Both the position numbers and the translations under genes were made by a program. The notes under the pieces were generated by a model. It was not told where the DNA came from. It did no database searches and saw only the letters and a program-made list of their open reading frames with translations. From positions 1-64,000 of the IMG/VR virus record IMGVR_UViG_3300022074_000024: 64,000 nt of DNA. One strand, given 5' to 3'. The stretch comes from a virus. This document shows positions 14,241 through 22,087 of this stretch, in pieces (the stretch's first letter is position 1; each line of letters starts with the position of its first letter).

Positions 14241-15703
14241 CAGTTTTTTAAAGGTATGTTTACAATATCATAATTAAAATTTTCTTGATTGTAGATTTTA
14301 ATTCTCTCAATCAAATGATTAAGTGTGTAGTTCTTTCTCTTATTATAACTTATATCGTCAGCAATGTCATATAATGTTGCTTTCAGTTTACGATCACCCT
14401 TTCTTAAGACTCTTCCAATAGACTGAAGATTCCGAATTCTCGATTTAGAAGGACTAGCAAATATAACGTTGTGTAAGTTTTTAATATTAATTCCTGTGGA
14501 GAAAGTTCCATATGATGCAACTATTATAGCATTGTTTTCACGTTCGGTGATTGCCCGAATATTCTCTCTATCCTCAGTTTCAACACCACCATGAACAAAG
14601 AAGACTTGACGATTACCAGTCTTACTTTTATTTATCAGATCAAATAATGGTTGACCATGTGCCTCAACACGACTGTATAATATCAGGGTATTACCACTTA
14701 AGTCTAAGGCAAGATTTTTAATAAATTTATTTCTTCGATCATGACCGATTATATATTGTATTTCGTCTTCAAATGTTTCAAATTTATTCGGTGAGTGTTT
14801 CAATAGCAACACATTGATGTCCAAAGTTGCAACATGTCCCTTCTTCATTAACTCTTCGGTTTTAATAATCTTGTAAGAAGGACCAAATAAACCCTCTAAA
14901 ACCCACTTATGTGTCTGTGTTCCGTCAAGAGTTCCTGTGAAACCGTAACGATATTTGGCATCAGCAAGTTTTGTCATTATAGATACTAGTGATTTTGATT
15001 TAAACTGGTGAGCTTCATCCCCAATTACCACAGAAAATCTTTCAAAATACTTTCGGGGGAGCTTATAGATTGATTGCCAAGTTGTAATAATGACCTGAGA
15101 GTCTGTCTCTCTTTCTTTTCCAGCGTATATCTTGTGGCAAAATGAACCTACGTCCCAACCATAGTCTGCAAAATCTTTATACATCTGTTCTACTAACGAG
15201 GTCGTCGGAACGACTATCAGAGTATTTTTCCCTTTCTCAACAAAATATCGAACAATCGAGTATATCATCAACGATTTACCCGAAGCAGTTGGGGATATCA
15301 ACAACTTTCTATTATGTCTTAGAGCGTCGTATACTCCCTCTACTTGATAAGAACGTGGTTTGAACTTGCAAATAGAATTCATATAATCTTTTACACCCTC
15401 CATTGATATGAAGTCGTTTACTTCAAATGGAAGTCCATAGAACTCGCTGTCTGTAAATGAATAATTATAACCGTGATCTCTACAAAATTGGATTACTCGA
15501 TCTAATAATCCTACATATATTTCTCCTTTCTGAGTATTAAATAACCTTATCTTTCCATCCCAATACTTTTTTTGGTATGATGGCATATACTTTACACCAG
15601 GTACTTCAAACGTAAAACTGTCTGATAGTTCATAGTATACATGTGGTTCTGCCTCAATCTTTAGGAAGACCTCATTTTTCTTTGAAATAACCAAATGAGA
15701 CAT
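14240..15703 (-). CDS. uvsW: UvsW helicase (SF2)
   Basis: Unwinds branched DNA and R-loops and switches replication from origin-dependent to recombination-dependent mode in T4. 487 residues, close to T4 UvsW. N-terminal substrate-binding domain (about 1-105, with YMPSYQKKYWDGKIRLF), Q-like FKPRSYQ, Walker A SPTASGKS at 137-144, DEAH at 229-232, and motif III GFTGTLDG. Motif VI is QSIGRVLRKG. A late box at 15724-15731 lies just upstream, which fits the late expression known for T4 uvsW. Confidence 0.95.
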   Translation of the reverse strand: MSHLVISKKNEVFLKIEAEPHVYYELSDSFTFEVPGVKYMPSYQKKYWDGKIRLFNTQKGEIYVGLLDRVIQFCRDHGYNYSFTDSEFYGLPFEVNDFISMEGVKDYMNSICKFKPRSYQVEGVYDALRHNRKLLISPTASGKSLMIYSIVRYFVEKGKNTLIVVPTTSLVEQMYKDFADYGWDVGSFCHKIYAGKERETDSQVIITTWQSIYKLPRKYFERFSVVIGDEAHQFKSKSLVSIMTKLADAKYRYGFTGTLDGTQTHKWVLEGLFGPSYKIIKTEELMKKGHVATLDINVLLLKHSPNKFETFEDEIQYIIGHDRRNKFIKNLALDLSGNTLILYSRVEAHGQPLFDLINKSKTGNRQVFFVHGGVETEDRENIRAITERENNAIIVASYGTFSTGINIKNLHNVIFASPSKSRIRNLQSIGRVLRKGDRKLKATLYDIADDISYNKRKNYTLNHLIERIKIYNQENFNYDIVNIPLKN

Positions 15704-15723
15704 AACATCTCCATCATTTCAGT

Positions 15724-15731
15724 TATTTATA
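15724..15731 (-). promoter_or_regulatory. Late promoter box TATAAATA before uvsW
   Basis: Perfect late box on the minus strand, about 20 bases before the uvsW ATG; a GGAG ribosome site lies between. Confidence 0.6.
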
Positions 15732-16172
15732 CTATGTTCTTTGAGTGAAATCGATACCTTCCATATGGTCGTATTCGTGTTGAAATACTCTAGATGCAAG
15801 TCCTTCCAACTTCATTTTGTGAGTTTTTTTATCTTCATCTTCATATTTTACAACAATCTTATCTGGTCTTTTAATCTTTAAGAAAAGATCTGGATAGGAT
15901 AGACAACCTTCTTCCATTTCAACTTCTTCGGTATATGACTTGATAATGCGAGGATTAAAACATACCATTACTTCGTTATGTTCTAAATCTCTTACCATTA
16001 CAAATGCTCTTTCCCAGATGCCAATTTGGTTTGCAGACAGACCAATACCATTATAATGGATCATATTATCTACTAATGTTTTAGATAAAAAATTTCTATC
16101 TAAATTATAACTACAAGAATTAACTCGATGATGAAATAATTGATGTTTTGGTTCTACTAGTTCTCTTATCAT
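15732..16172 (-). CDS. def: Peptide deformylase
   Basis: Removes the N-formyl group from nascent proteins. 146 residues, shorter than most bacterial enzymes, but all three family motifs are present: GIGLSANQ at 42-49 (usual form GxGxAAxQ), EGCLS at 88-92 with the metal-binding Cys90, and HEYDH at 132-136. The ATG at 16172 has an AGGA site and a TAATG junction with uvsY; an in-frame start at 16199 is less likely. Phage deformylases are known from marine cyanophages and have been suggested to speed maturation of photosystem proteins; that role is not testable here. Confidence 0.93.
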   Translation of the reverse strand: MIRELVEPKHQLFHHRVNSCSYNLDRNFLSKTLVDNMIHYNGIGLSANQIGIWERAFVMVRDLEHNEVMVCFNPRIIKSYTEEVEMEEGCLSYPDLFLKIKRPDKIVVKYEDEDKKTHKMKLEGLASRVFQHEYDHMEGIDFTQRT

Positions 16173-16600
16173 TAGAATCCTGATTGAAACTTCTGCCATT
16201 CAATGGCATTTTTTATTTGATATGTACGACCTGAGATGTTTCTAATTATCTCTTCAAGAAATTTAAGTGTGACATCATAGTATCTTATCTTCATGTCTGC
16301 TGTGCTTAACTTCTCATCTGCCTCCATATGCCTCTGTATTGCATCTTTTTCTCTAACCTTATACGGAAATGGGTCTTCTGCATATACCTCTGCAGGTGCT
16401 TTACCAGTGTAATAATTATGTCTTTCTAAACGAATACGATTATATGACTCTCTTGCTTTCTCTCTTAATAAAGAAATAGTATTATAAACTGTGTAATACT
16501 TTGAGTGAAGTTGAGGTATTTTTAGTGATTCATTATGTAGATTATCAGGATCAATGGTTGCATCACGCTCCCACATCTCTTGAATTTTTTCAAGATTCAT
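16172..16600 (-). CDS. uvsY: UvsY recombination mediator
   Basis: Loads UvsX recombinase onto single-stranded DNA covered with gp32. 142 residues (T4: 137). The pattern IDPDNLHNESLKIPQLHSKY, the Tyr-rich ERHNYYTGKAPAEVY, and the C-terminal GRTYQIKNAIEWQKFQSG align by eye with T4 UvsY (SRGFAIKHIIDMRAFEAG). It is joined by ATGA to the upstream tail-tube-like gene and by TAATG to deformylase. Highly helical and charged, as expected. Confidence 0.9.
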   Translation of the reverse strand: MNLEKIQEMWERDATIDPDNLHNESLKIPQLHSKYYTVYNTISLLREKARESYNRIRLERHNYYTGKAPAEVYAEDPFPYKVREKDAIQRHMEADEKLSTADMKIRYYDVTLKFLEEIIRNISGRTYQIKNAIEWQKFQSGF

Positions 16601-17145
16601 AGACGAGTTCTGGCATCAGTATCAAATATATTATATACAGTATAACGCATAGTTGCCTCTGCTGTAAAGTAGTTTATGTCTGTTTCTGTAGCATCAAATT
16701 CCAAAGAGGTTAATGCAACTGGAAATAGATCGTTGAATTTTACAATTGCAACATCTTGAAAATTACTGTTTAGTATATGCAAACTACCATCACTAAACAC
16801 TTCTAATGGATCTCTTAATCCATCTTTATCTGTAGTTTGATCGGCAAATTGTTGAGGTGTTTCTGGGAAACCAATACCTTTTAACCAATTATGCATTGCC
16901 ATATAGTTTTGCATATTTTCATCAACAAGAAATCTTATAGTTAAATCACCATAAGTTAACTTTTCACCAGGTACATCAATATCTTTTAGATAAGATGGTT
17001 GAATAGCAGTCCCAAGTGATAACTCTGGTATTCTAGCAGAATTTGAAAAAAATGCAACCTTTGGATATTTTGCCAAGGTAAACTTGAATCCAACAGGTGC
17101 GAGAAAATTTCGGTTTTGTATCTGGTTAACAAAGGGGTCAGCCAT
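16597..17145 (-). CDS. Tail-tube-like virion protein
   Basis: 182 residues. The order of elements resembles the gp19 tail tube protein at 25256: an N-terminal strand pair (APVGFKFTLAKYPKVAFFS), ARIPELSLG, a loop, LTYGDLTIRFLVDENMQNY, then a helix AMHNWLKGIGFP. In T4, gp19, gp48 and gp54 share this tail-tube fold, so this may be a baseplate tube cap or initiator. The exact T4 counterpart is uncertain. It is coupled by TAATG to the Gly-rich gene and by ATGA to uvsY. Confidence 0.65.
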   Translation of the reverse strand: MADPFVNQIQNRNFLAPVGFKFTLAKYPKVAFFSNSARIPELSLGTAIQPSYLKDIDVPGEKLTYGDLTIRFLVDENMQNYMAMHNWLKGIGFPETPQQFADQTTDKDGLRDPLEVFSDGSLHILNSNFQDVAIVKFNDLFPVALTSLEFDATETDINYFTAEATMRYTVYNIFDTDARTRL

Positions 17146-17699
17146 TACTCACCTCCACCTCCATTACCACCGCCACCGTTGCCACCGCCGTTGCCTCCAT
17201 TTCCACCATTTCCATTTCCGTTGCCATTTCCGTTTCCATTTCCATTTTTATTATCATCACCACTATCTGAACGATTATCAGGTGCTAAACGTCCACCATA
17301 TCCCATCCTATATCCAGTTGGGATTTTTTTGCATTTCTTATCTGTAAAGCAATAATATTGTCCTGCAGGACATTTTTTTGCTTCGGTAGATTCTTTAAAC
17401 TCTTTATAAGTTTTTTTTGTTAAAGTACTTCTGTTCATGTAATTTACAAACTCTTTTGATGCATCAACCATGTTATCTATATCTTCAAGAGATAATTTCT
17501 TAACAGGAAATATATTAGACCACCTATAACTTAAATCCATAGGTGACTGATAAGCATTAGTCACCATGTAGCTCCATAGAGTTTTATCTAATCCTGCTAC
17601 TGGTGATGATGCAGAACCACTGAAACCAGTATTACCTGTTGTAGATGGATCTGTATTCATTGTGGGAGCTTCTTTTAGAAACTGACCAAACTTCTTCAC
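17145..17699 (-). CDS. Gly-rich virion-type protein carrying a copy of the capsid N-terminal module
   Basis: 184 residues from a GTG start that overlaps the preceding stop (GTGA). Residues about 5-40 (FLKEAPTMNTDPS, GFSGSASSPVAGLD) nearly repeat residues 51-86 of the major capsid protein, and the two DNA stretches are also similar. LKE followed by Ala fits the T4 prohead protease rule (Leu-x-Glu), so removal of a short N-terminal peptide by gp21 is likely. A Cys-rich middle (KKCPAGQYYCFTDKKCKKIP, about 108-127) may bind metal or form disulfides. The last 35 residues are Asn/Gly repeats. Function unknown; location inside the head or on the capsid is inferred. Confidence 0.75.
   Translation of the reverse strand: MKKFGQFLKEAPTMNTDPSTTGNTGFSGSASSPVAGLDKTLWSYMVTNAYQSPMDLSYRWSNIFPVKKLSLEDIDNMVDASKEFVNYMNRSTLTKKTYKEFKESTEAKKCPAGQYYCFTDKKCKKIPTGYRMGYGGRLAPDNRSDSGDDNKNGNGNGNGNGNGNGGNGGNGGGNGGGGNGGGGE
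17148..17252 (-). repeat. Gly/Asn codon repeat tract
   Basis: Encodes the C-terminal (NG)n, (GGN)n and GGGG tail of the Gly-rich protein. It is unusually GC-rich for this genome and made of short triplet and hexamer repeats, so its length is probably variable between relatives. Confidence 0.85.
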
Positions 17700-17854
17700 T
17701 CTTCTATAATTAGATTAAACCAATCTTCACTCATACCTTTGATTATATCATCGGCTGATTCTTGATCTGGTGCATAACCCTCACGGATTAAATGTTCGGA
17801 AACTTTTTTATAATTTTGATGAGCTTCCTGTGTCTGTTTTGGACTTGGTTTCAT
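17696..17854 (-). CDS. Small protein (52 aa) with 'GMSEDW' motif
   Basis: Reads MKPSPKQTQEAHQNYKKVSE, then HLIREGYAPDQESADDIIKG and MSEDWFNLIIEE. The pattern EHLIxEGYAxDxxSAxxIIxxMSEdW is one I know from small cyanophage proteins and from tails of cyanophage virion proteins; no function is established. The stop overlaps the next start as GTGA. It is the first gene after the terminator at 17884-17909, with a CTAAATA late-like box upstream. Confidence 0.7.
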   Translation of the reverse strand: MKPSPKQTQEAHQNYKKVSEHLIREGYAPDQESADDIIKGMSEDWFNLIIEE

Positions 17855-17874
17855 GGCAATTATAGCTTTATCTG

Positions 17875-17881
17875 TATTTAG
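17875..17881 (-). promoter_or_regulatory. Late-promoter-like box CTAAATA
   Basis: A CTAAATA sequence on the minus strand, a form known for cyanophage late promoters, lies between the terminator and the 52-residue gene. It could drive the run from 17854 to uvsY. Confidence 0.4.
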
Positions 17882-17883
17882 AC

Positions 17884-17909
17884 AAAAAAAGAGGAGTTGA
17901 ACTCCTCTT
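17884..17909 (-). terminator. Rho-independent terminator after the 465-residue gene
   Basis: On the minus strand an AAGAGGAG / CTCCTCTT stem with a five-base loop is followed by seven T. It begins 17 bases after the stop of the 465-residue gene. Confidence 0.9.
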
Positions 17910-17925
17910 AATTAATTTACTTTGA

Positions 17926-19323
17926 CTATTGGTAAATTTTACCTTTAAGTGCTGCTTTAATTTTTTTACCAGAGAGAAGATCTAATCTTGAATGTTCATC
18001 GATTGCAGCATAAGATGGTGCTATGTTGTCTGATGCCCAATCAAATGCATCGATGGCACTGAAACGTTTAGTAAAATTAAATGTAGATGAGTAAAGATAT
18101 AGAGTACGTAGATAGTTTAAAGATTGATACTTTGCATCAGTTCTATCCTTACCACCTAATATATCTTTTCCACCGTGACCGTAAATACGTTGATCTTGAG
18201 CATCTCTAATATCATCATCATCTACAGAAAACAGTTCCCACAAAATATAATCATCCATTGTAAACTGTAATTGTGTCCAACTACTCTTAGTTGAAGTAAC
18301 GTACTGTACAAAGGATTTGATACTTGTATCAATTTTAGAAGAACCCTTTGGTGGTTTTGTAGTAAAAAATCTTGTATTCCAATAATCCTGTAAAGGAGTA
18401 TCAGCAATTATGTTGATTTTTTCTTCTACTGTTGTAAGAAATTTTTCAGTATCTTCAGAACTAACTTGACCAGAAAACTCTAATGAAGTTAAATCTAAAC
18501 AAAATGCCTTGAATATTGCTTGTCTACTTTTACCCCATTTAACTATGGAAGCAGTTTCCTCTCTAACTTCCTGTAAAATAGGTAATAGTGGAGAAATAAT
18601 TTTGTTTAAGGATGATACAGGTTTAGGAATGGTTTGACCTACAACTAAATTTAAAGGACTATCCATGTCATTAGTCGTCCACTGAACTAAATCAGTCTCT
18701 CCAGTTTCATAATTCATTAAGTTATTACCTACTAAAACTGAACCGTAGTTATCATCTTTAGATTTTGCACTCATAGTGTTGTCTAATACTTCATAGAATT
18801 TATCTATTTCAGCATAACTAGAAACTGCAATTACATCAAAATCCAATGTGTCGTTTATTTTTGCAAGAAAATCTTCCTTAACATAACTTTTAGGAAGATC
18901 TACCATATCATTAGCAATTTGTGTTTGTGCGACTAATCCAGTGTTTCCATCTACTTGATAGATATGATTAGTTAATATCATATTACCAAAAGGATCTTGT
19001 ATATCTTTTAGAGGAACTACCAATACATTGGTAAAATTTGCAATAATTAAATCAAATCCCCAACAACGACCTGTATCTGGATTAATTTTGAAATAGAAAG
19101 GTTTGATTACGTCAGTTACTGCTCTTTTTGCAGAAGGTCTTTGACAAAAAGCAGCATCAATAGCTTTAGCCCAATTATTTGCCTTGCTCTTAGTTAATGC
19201 TTCTCCAAATATCTTTAATGATATTCTGAATGATTTTTCACCTTGTGATACACGTTCTAGAAGATCTTGCTTCCATATTGGTGTAGTATCAATATTGAAA
19301 AGTGAATTAAAAGTATTTTTCAT
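17926..19323 (-). CDS. Unrecognised 465-residue protein in its own transcription unit
   Basis: I do not recognise this protein. It begins MKNTFNSLFNIDTTPIWKQD and has no signal peptide or membrane segment. It has mixed alpha/beta composition, with a Cys/Trp pair in DTGRCWGFDLIIANFTNVLV and a long acidic middle. The C-terminal part has LYLYSSTFNFTKRFSAIDAF. It sits directly after gp23, but a terminator separates them, a TTGACA/TACAAT promoter precedes it and a second terminator follows. It is therefore transcribed alone and may be made early, unlike the structural genes around it. It is not related by eye to gp23/gp24 or gp3. Confidence 0.8.
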   Translation of the reverse strand: MKNTFNSLFNIDTTPIWKQDLLERVSQGEKSFRISLKIFGEALTKSKANNWAKAIDAAFCQRPSAKRAVTDVIKPFYFKINPDTGRCWGFDLIIANFTNVLVVPLKDIQDPFGNMILTNHIYQVDGNTGLVAQTQIANDMVDLPKSYVKEDFLAKINDTLDFDVIAVSSYAEIDKFYEVLDNTMSAKSKDDNYGSVLVGNNLMNYETGETDLVQWTTNDMDSPLNLVVGQTIPKPVSSLNKIISPLLPILQEVREETASIVKWGKSRQAIFKAFCLDLTSLEFSGQVSSEDTEKFLTTVEEKINIIADTPLQDYWNTRFFTTKPPKGSSKIDTSIKSFVQYVTSTKSSWTQLQFTMDDYILWELFSVDDDDIRDAQDQRIYGHGGKDILGGKDRTDAKYQSLNYLRTLYLYSSTFNFTKRFSAIDAFDWASDNIAPSYAAIDEHSRLDLLSGKKIKAALKGKIYQ

Positions 19324-19355
19324 GATAAAATCCGTATAATGTTTTGGATAAGATT

Positions 19356-19384
19356 ATTGTAGCAGATAGTTATAAATGTGTCAA
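19356..19384 (-). promoter_or_regulatory. Strong sigma70-type promoter for the 465-residue gene
   Basis: On the minus strand: consensus TTGACA (19379-19384), 17-base spacer, TACAAT (19356-19361), about 30 bases before the ATG at 19323. It stands between a terminator and the gene. Confidence 0.82.
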
Positions 19385-19400
19385 GCTTTTAATTAAAACA

Positions 19401-19427
19401 AAAAAAAAGACTCCCGAAGGAGTCTTT
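19401..19427 (-). terminator. Rho-independent terminator after gp23, UUCG loop
   Basis: On the minus strand AAAGACTCC, TTCG loop, GGAGTCTTT, then T-tract. The UUCG tetraloop is exceptionally stable. It closes the head operon 22 bases after the gp23 stop. Confidence 0.93.
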
Positions 19428-19448
19428 GAAGAATATGTAATGTCTGAA

Positions 19449-20858
19449 TTACATTAAGTTTGCAACTTTTACTCTTCTGTAGTATACGTTGCTGTTACGT
19501 GTAAGTACACCAGGAGTGGTGAGTGTTGCACCTTTAGCAAATGGGTTTGCAACTATTCCGTAACGAGTCTTGAATCCAATCTTTGGTTGGAAACTGTCTG
19601 CTCCGACACTTCTTACCATCTGTAATGGAACATATGGGCAGTAGAATATACCTGCGTCATAAGGTGAAGTACCTTTATAACCTGCAACGTAGTACTGTGA
19701 AGCAGCAACGTTTGCAGCATATGGGTCAATGTAGACTCTGAACTTACCTGCAAGAACACCAGCAAATGTATTACCTGTGTCATCTACATTTAAGTTTGCA
19801 TTAAGTGCAGGAGTGTAATCAAGTACACCAGCCATTGTTAATGCTGAAGCAACGTCTGCGGAACATAGGATCATGTTACCCTTTCCACGACGAGTTCTTT
19901 GTGCGATTGCGTTCGCATCTCTTTCGATTTGGAAGATCAAACCTTTGAACTTCTCAACAGACCATCTTCCGTTAGAGTCAACGTCTAAGTCGAAAGTACC
20001 ACTTGTTGCTGTATTAACAGCAGCACCTGGTTCTGCTACGTTATAGATTGTTCTAATAACTTCTCTGTTGATTTCAGCAAGAATCTCAGTTGATAGAATG
20101 TTTGCTAACTCTGCCTCTGCATTCAATCCGTGGATTGCTTTAAGGTCTTGAGCTAGTTCTAAACTGTACTCTGCTTTTAGTGCTCTGGACTTCGCAGTCA
20201 CAGTGACTTTCTCGATTGAGAATGCCATCTGATGGAATGCTGCAGCACCTGTGCCATCAAGTTTTTCTGACTCAGATGTGGACATACCCTGACCTACAGT
20301 GTAGATATCAGATTGTGCACTTGTGTCAGTTGCTGATGGATCAAGTAGACCTGGATTTGAACCTGCCTGTGCAGTTGTACCCAAACCAACTTGTGCATTT
20401 GTCATGCCAGCTGTGTTTGTTCTGCCTTCGTTCTGACCAGAGAATGCAGAATCTACCTCGTTGTAGAATGTCTCATCTCCAGATGGACCTTCAAGACGAG
20501 ATCTCATTGCGAATATAAGTCCTGTTGGACCATTCATTGGTTGTACGCCTGCAAGGTCGTATGCCACTAAGTTAGGCATTGCACGACGAATTAGGCTAAT
20601 AAGTACAGGATCGAAACCTGCTACGGGTGAAGCACCTGAACCACTAAAACCAGGATTACCTGTTCCAGATGGGTCTGTGTTCATTGTGGGTTGTTCTGTT
20701 AAGAATTCCCTTTCTTCCCTTAATGCTTTTTCTTGGTTTTCCAAGAGAACTGCTGTAACCATCTTACGATGAGGATCAGTAATTTTATCCTGTCCCTCTG
20801 CGTTTAGTAGTGGTCCCCATTTCTCTTGTAAAGCCTCAGTGTTTATAGGGGCTTGCAT
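19449..20858 (-). CDS. gp23: Major capsid protein gp23
   Basis: Builds the head lattice. 469 residues (T4: 521). The central GLIFAMRSRLEG, the ANILSTEILAEINREVIRTI helix and the end VLTRNSNVYYRRVKVANLM are typical of cyanophage gp23. Residues about 1-55 are the scaffold-interacting delta region; FLTE at 52-55 fits the gp21 cleavage rule, so the mature protein may start at Gln56. Residues 51-86 are nearly repeated in the Gly-rich protein at 17145-17699. An AAGG ribosome site lies upstream and a strong terminator follows. Confidence 0.96.
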   Translation of the reverse strand: MQAPINTEALQEKWGPLLNAEGQDKITDPHRKMVTAVLLENQEKALREEREFLTEQPTMNTDPSGTGNPGFSGSGASPVAGFDPVLISLIRRAMPNLVAYDLAGVQPMNGPTGLIFAMRSRLEGPSGDETFYNEVDSAFSGQNEGRTNTAGMTNAQVGLGTTAQAGSNPGLLDPSATDTSAQSDIYTVGQGMSTSESEKLDGTGAAAFHQMAFSIEKVTVTAKSRALKAEYSLELAQDLKAIHGLNAEAELANILSTEILAEINREVIRTIYNVAEPGAAVNTATSGTFDLDVDSNGRWSVEKFKGLIFQIERDANAIAQRTRRGKGNMILCSADVASALTMAGVLDYTPALNANLNVDDTGNTFAGVLAGKFRVYIDPYAANVAASQYYVAGYKGTSPYDAGIFYCPYVPLQMVRSVGADSFQPKIGFKTRYGIVANPFAKGATLTTPGVLTRNSNVYYRRVKVANLM

Positions 20859-20890
20859 TTGAAATTTACCTTTTTAAAAGTTTAGTTTGA

Positions 20891-20897
20891 ATTTATG
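20891..20897 (-). promoter_or_regulatory. Late-promoter-like box CATAAAT before gp23
   Basis: A TATCATAAATTC stretch on the minus strand about 33 bases before the gp23 ATG resembles the late box with one mismatch at the end. It would give gp23 extra late transcription. Confidence 0.4.
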
Positions 20898-20906
20898 ATA
20901 TAAAAA

Positions 20907-22049
20907 TCATTTTTTAGAAACTCTAGTTAGAGTCTTAAGATATGCTTCCATAGATGGAGTAACACTAGAAGTGTAATCTGTGGAACCTGTCTCTTCTGTT
21001 AGATTCTCTGTTGTGTTTCTTTGAGCTTTCTGTGTTGGGAAATAAGATTCCTTCAACGTATTAAGCTTCTCACGGTATGCTGTTTCACTTTCAAACTCAA
21101 CATTGTCTACTAAACCAGCCAACTTGTCCTTTTGTGTTTGGGCAAGTCCATCAGTTACTTCTGCAAATACTACATCGGATACCGATTCGGCTAATCTCTT
21201 ATTCAGAGCAACATTCTTTTCGATTTGCTCGTTGAGTTTACCTTCCATTTCATCAAGTTTATCTACCATGCTCTCGATGACATCGTATTTTTCTTCAGGG
21301 ATTGTTACATAATGTTCTTCAAATAGACTCTTCATTCCAGATATGAATGATTCAGTCATTTCTTCTTTAAGACCAGACTCGACTGCAAGTTGATTTTCTG
21401 CAACCCACTCGTCAGCAACATACTCAAGGTATGAGTCAACACGGTCTTTTAATTCTTCTTTAATTGAAGCAACTTCTTCTACGAGTTTTTCTTCGTATGA
21501 AGCAATTAACTCCTCTTTAATTCCAGATACTTTGGAATTAATTGCAGCTTCAAAAATAGTTGCTGCTTTTTCTCTAAAGGATTCAGATAGTTCTTCACCT
21601 TCGATTAAAGCATTGATGTCGTCTTCGACAGAATACTCAATCTTTTCTTCTTCCTCTACTACTTCATCAGTAGTTGTTTCTTCTTCAGAAACTACTTCAT
21701 CCGTTGTTGCTTCTTCTTCAGAAACTACTTCGTCAGTAACCTTCTCGTCTTCGGCAACTACGTCACCTTCAACTTCTTCCTCTTCCTTCATACCTGCTGG
21801 CATTGGATCGGCGGGTTTTGCACCTTTGTTGACAATATCCTTAACTTGCTTAAGTGTTGTGCCAGGTGTTTTTAGTTTAGCAGAATCGTCATCAGACTTA
21901 TAATTCTGTGGAGTTGGGCCACCTAAATCTTCAACAGTACCAGTTTGACCAGGAGTTGTTCCTGTTAGACCTGGCATTGCATCAGCTTTAGCAGCACCCT
22001 TAGTTACTACGTTTTCCATTTCTTGTAAATTGTTGCTACCAACGGACAT
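20907..22049 (-). CDS. gp22: Prohead core scaffolding protein gp22
   Basis: Main scaffold of the T4-type prohead, degraded by gp21 after assembly. 380 residues (T4: 269), very acidic and helical. Residues about 85-145 are Glu-rich with tandem 11-residue repeats (SEEETTTDEVV); the rest is predicted coiled coil (EEKLVEEVASIKEEL) and the C-terminus YTSSVTPSMEAYLKTLTR matches cyanophage gp22. It lies between gp21 and gp23 as in T4, with a perfect late box upstream. The N-terminal extension explains the greater length. Confidence 0.93.
   Translation of the reverse strand: MSVGSNNLQEMENVVTKGAAKADAMPGLTGTTPGQTGTVEDLGGPTPQNYKSDDDSAKLKTPGTTLKQVKDIVNKGAKPADPMPAGMKEEEEVEGDVVAEDEKVTDEVVSEEEATTDEVVSEEETTTDEVVEEEEKIEYSVEDDINALIEGEELSESFREKAATIFEAAINSKVSGIKEELIASYEEKLVEEVASIKEELKDRVDSYLEYVADEWVAENQLAVESGLKEEMTESFISGMKSLFEEHYVTIPEEKYDVIESMVDKLDEMEGKLNEQIEKNVALNKRLAESVSDVVFAEVTDGLAQTQKDKLAGLVDNVEFESETAYREKLNTLKESYFPTQKAQRNTTENLTEETGSTDYTSSVTPSMEAYLKTLTRVSKK
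21658..21740 (-). repeat. 33-base tandem repeat inside gp22
   Basis: Two almost identical 33-base units (21658-21690 and 21691-21723) and a diverging third encode the acidic SEEE(A/T)TTDEVV repeat. The unit preserves frame, so copy number can change without breaking the gene. Confidence 0.85.
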
Positions 22050-22075
22050 GTGATTAAAATTTAATAATCTGTATT

Positions 22076-22083
22076 TATTTATA
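22076..22083 (-). promoter_or_regulatory. Late promoter box TATAAATA before gp22
   Basis: Perfect late box on the minus strand, about 26 bases before the gp22 ATG, in the gap between gp21 and gp22. Confidence 0.7.
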
Positions 22084-22087
22084 GAAC

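Noticed and set aside
17084-17355. Plus-strand open frames rich in His or Pro opposite the Gly-rich gene
   Set aside because: They are mirror images of the Gly/Asn codon repeat; composition is explained by the minus-strand gene and there is no promoter or ribosome site.
17926-19323. 465-residue protein as the vertex protein gp24
   Set aside because: gp24 is a gp23 paralog; this protein shares no visible motif with gp23 and has a separate promoter and terminator.
21532-21903. Plus-strand Ser/Thr-rich open frame of about 123 codons
   Set aside because: It is the reverse of the Glu-rich repeat region of gp22, which naturally gives Ser-rich frames.
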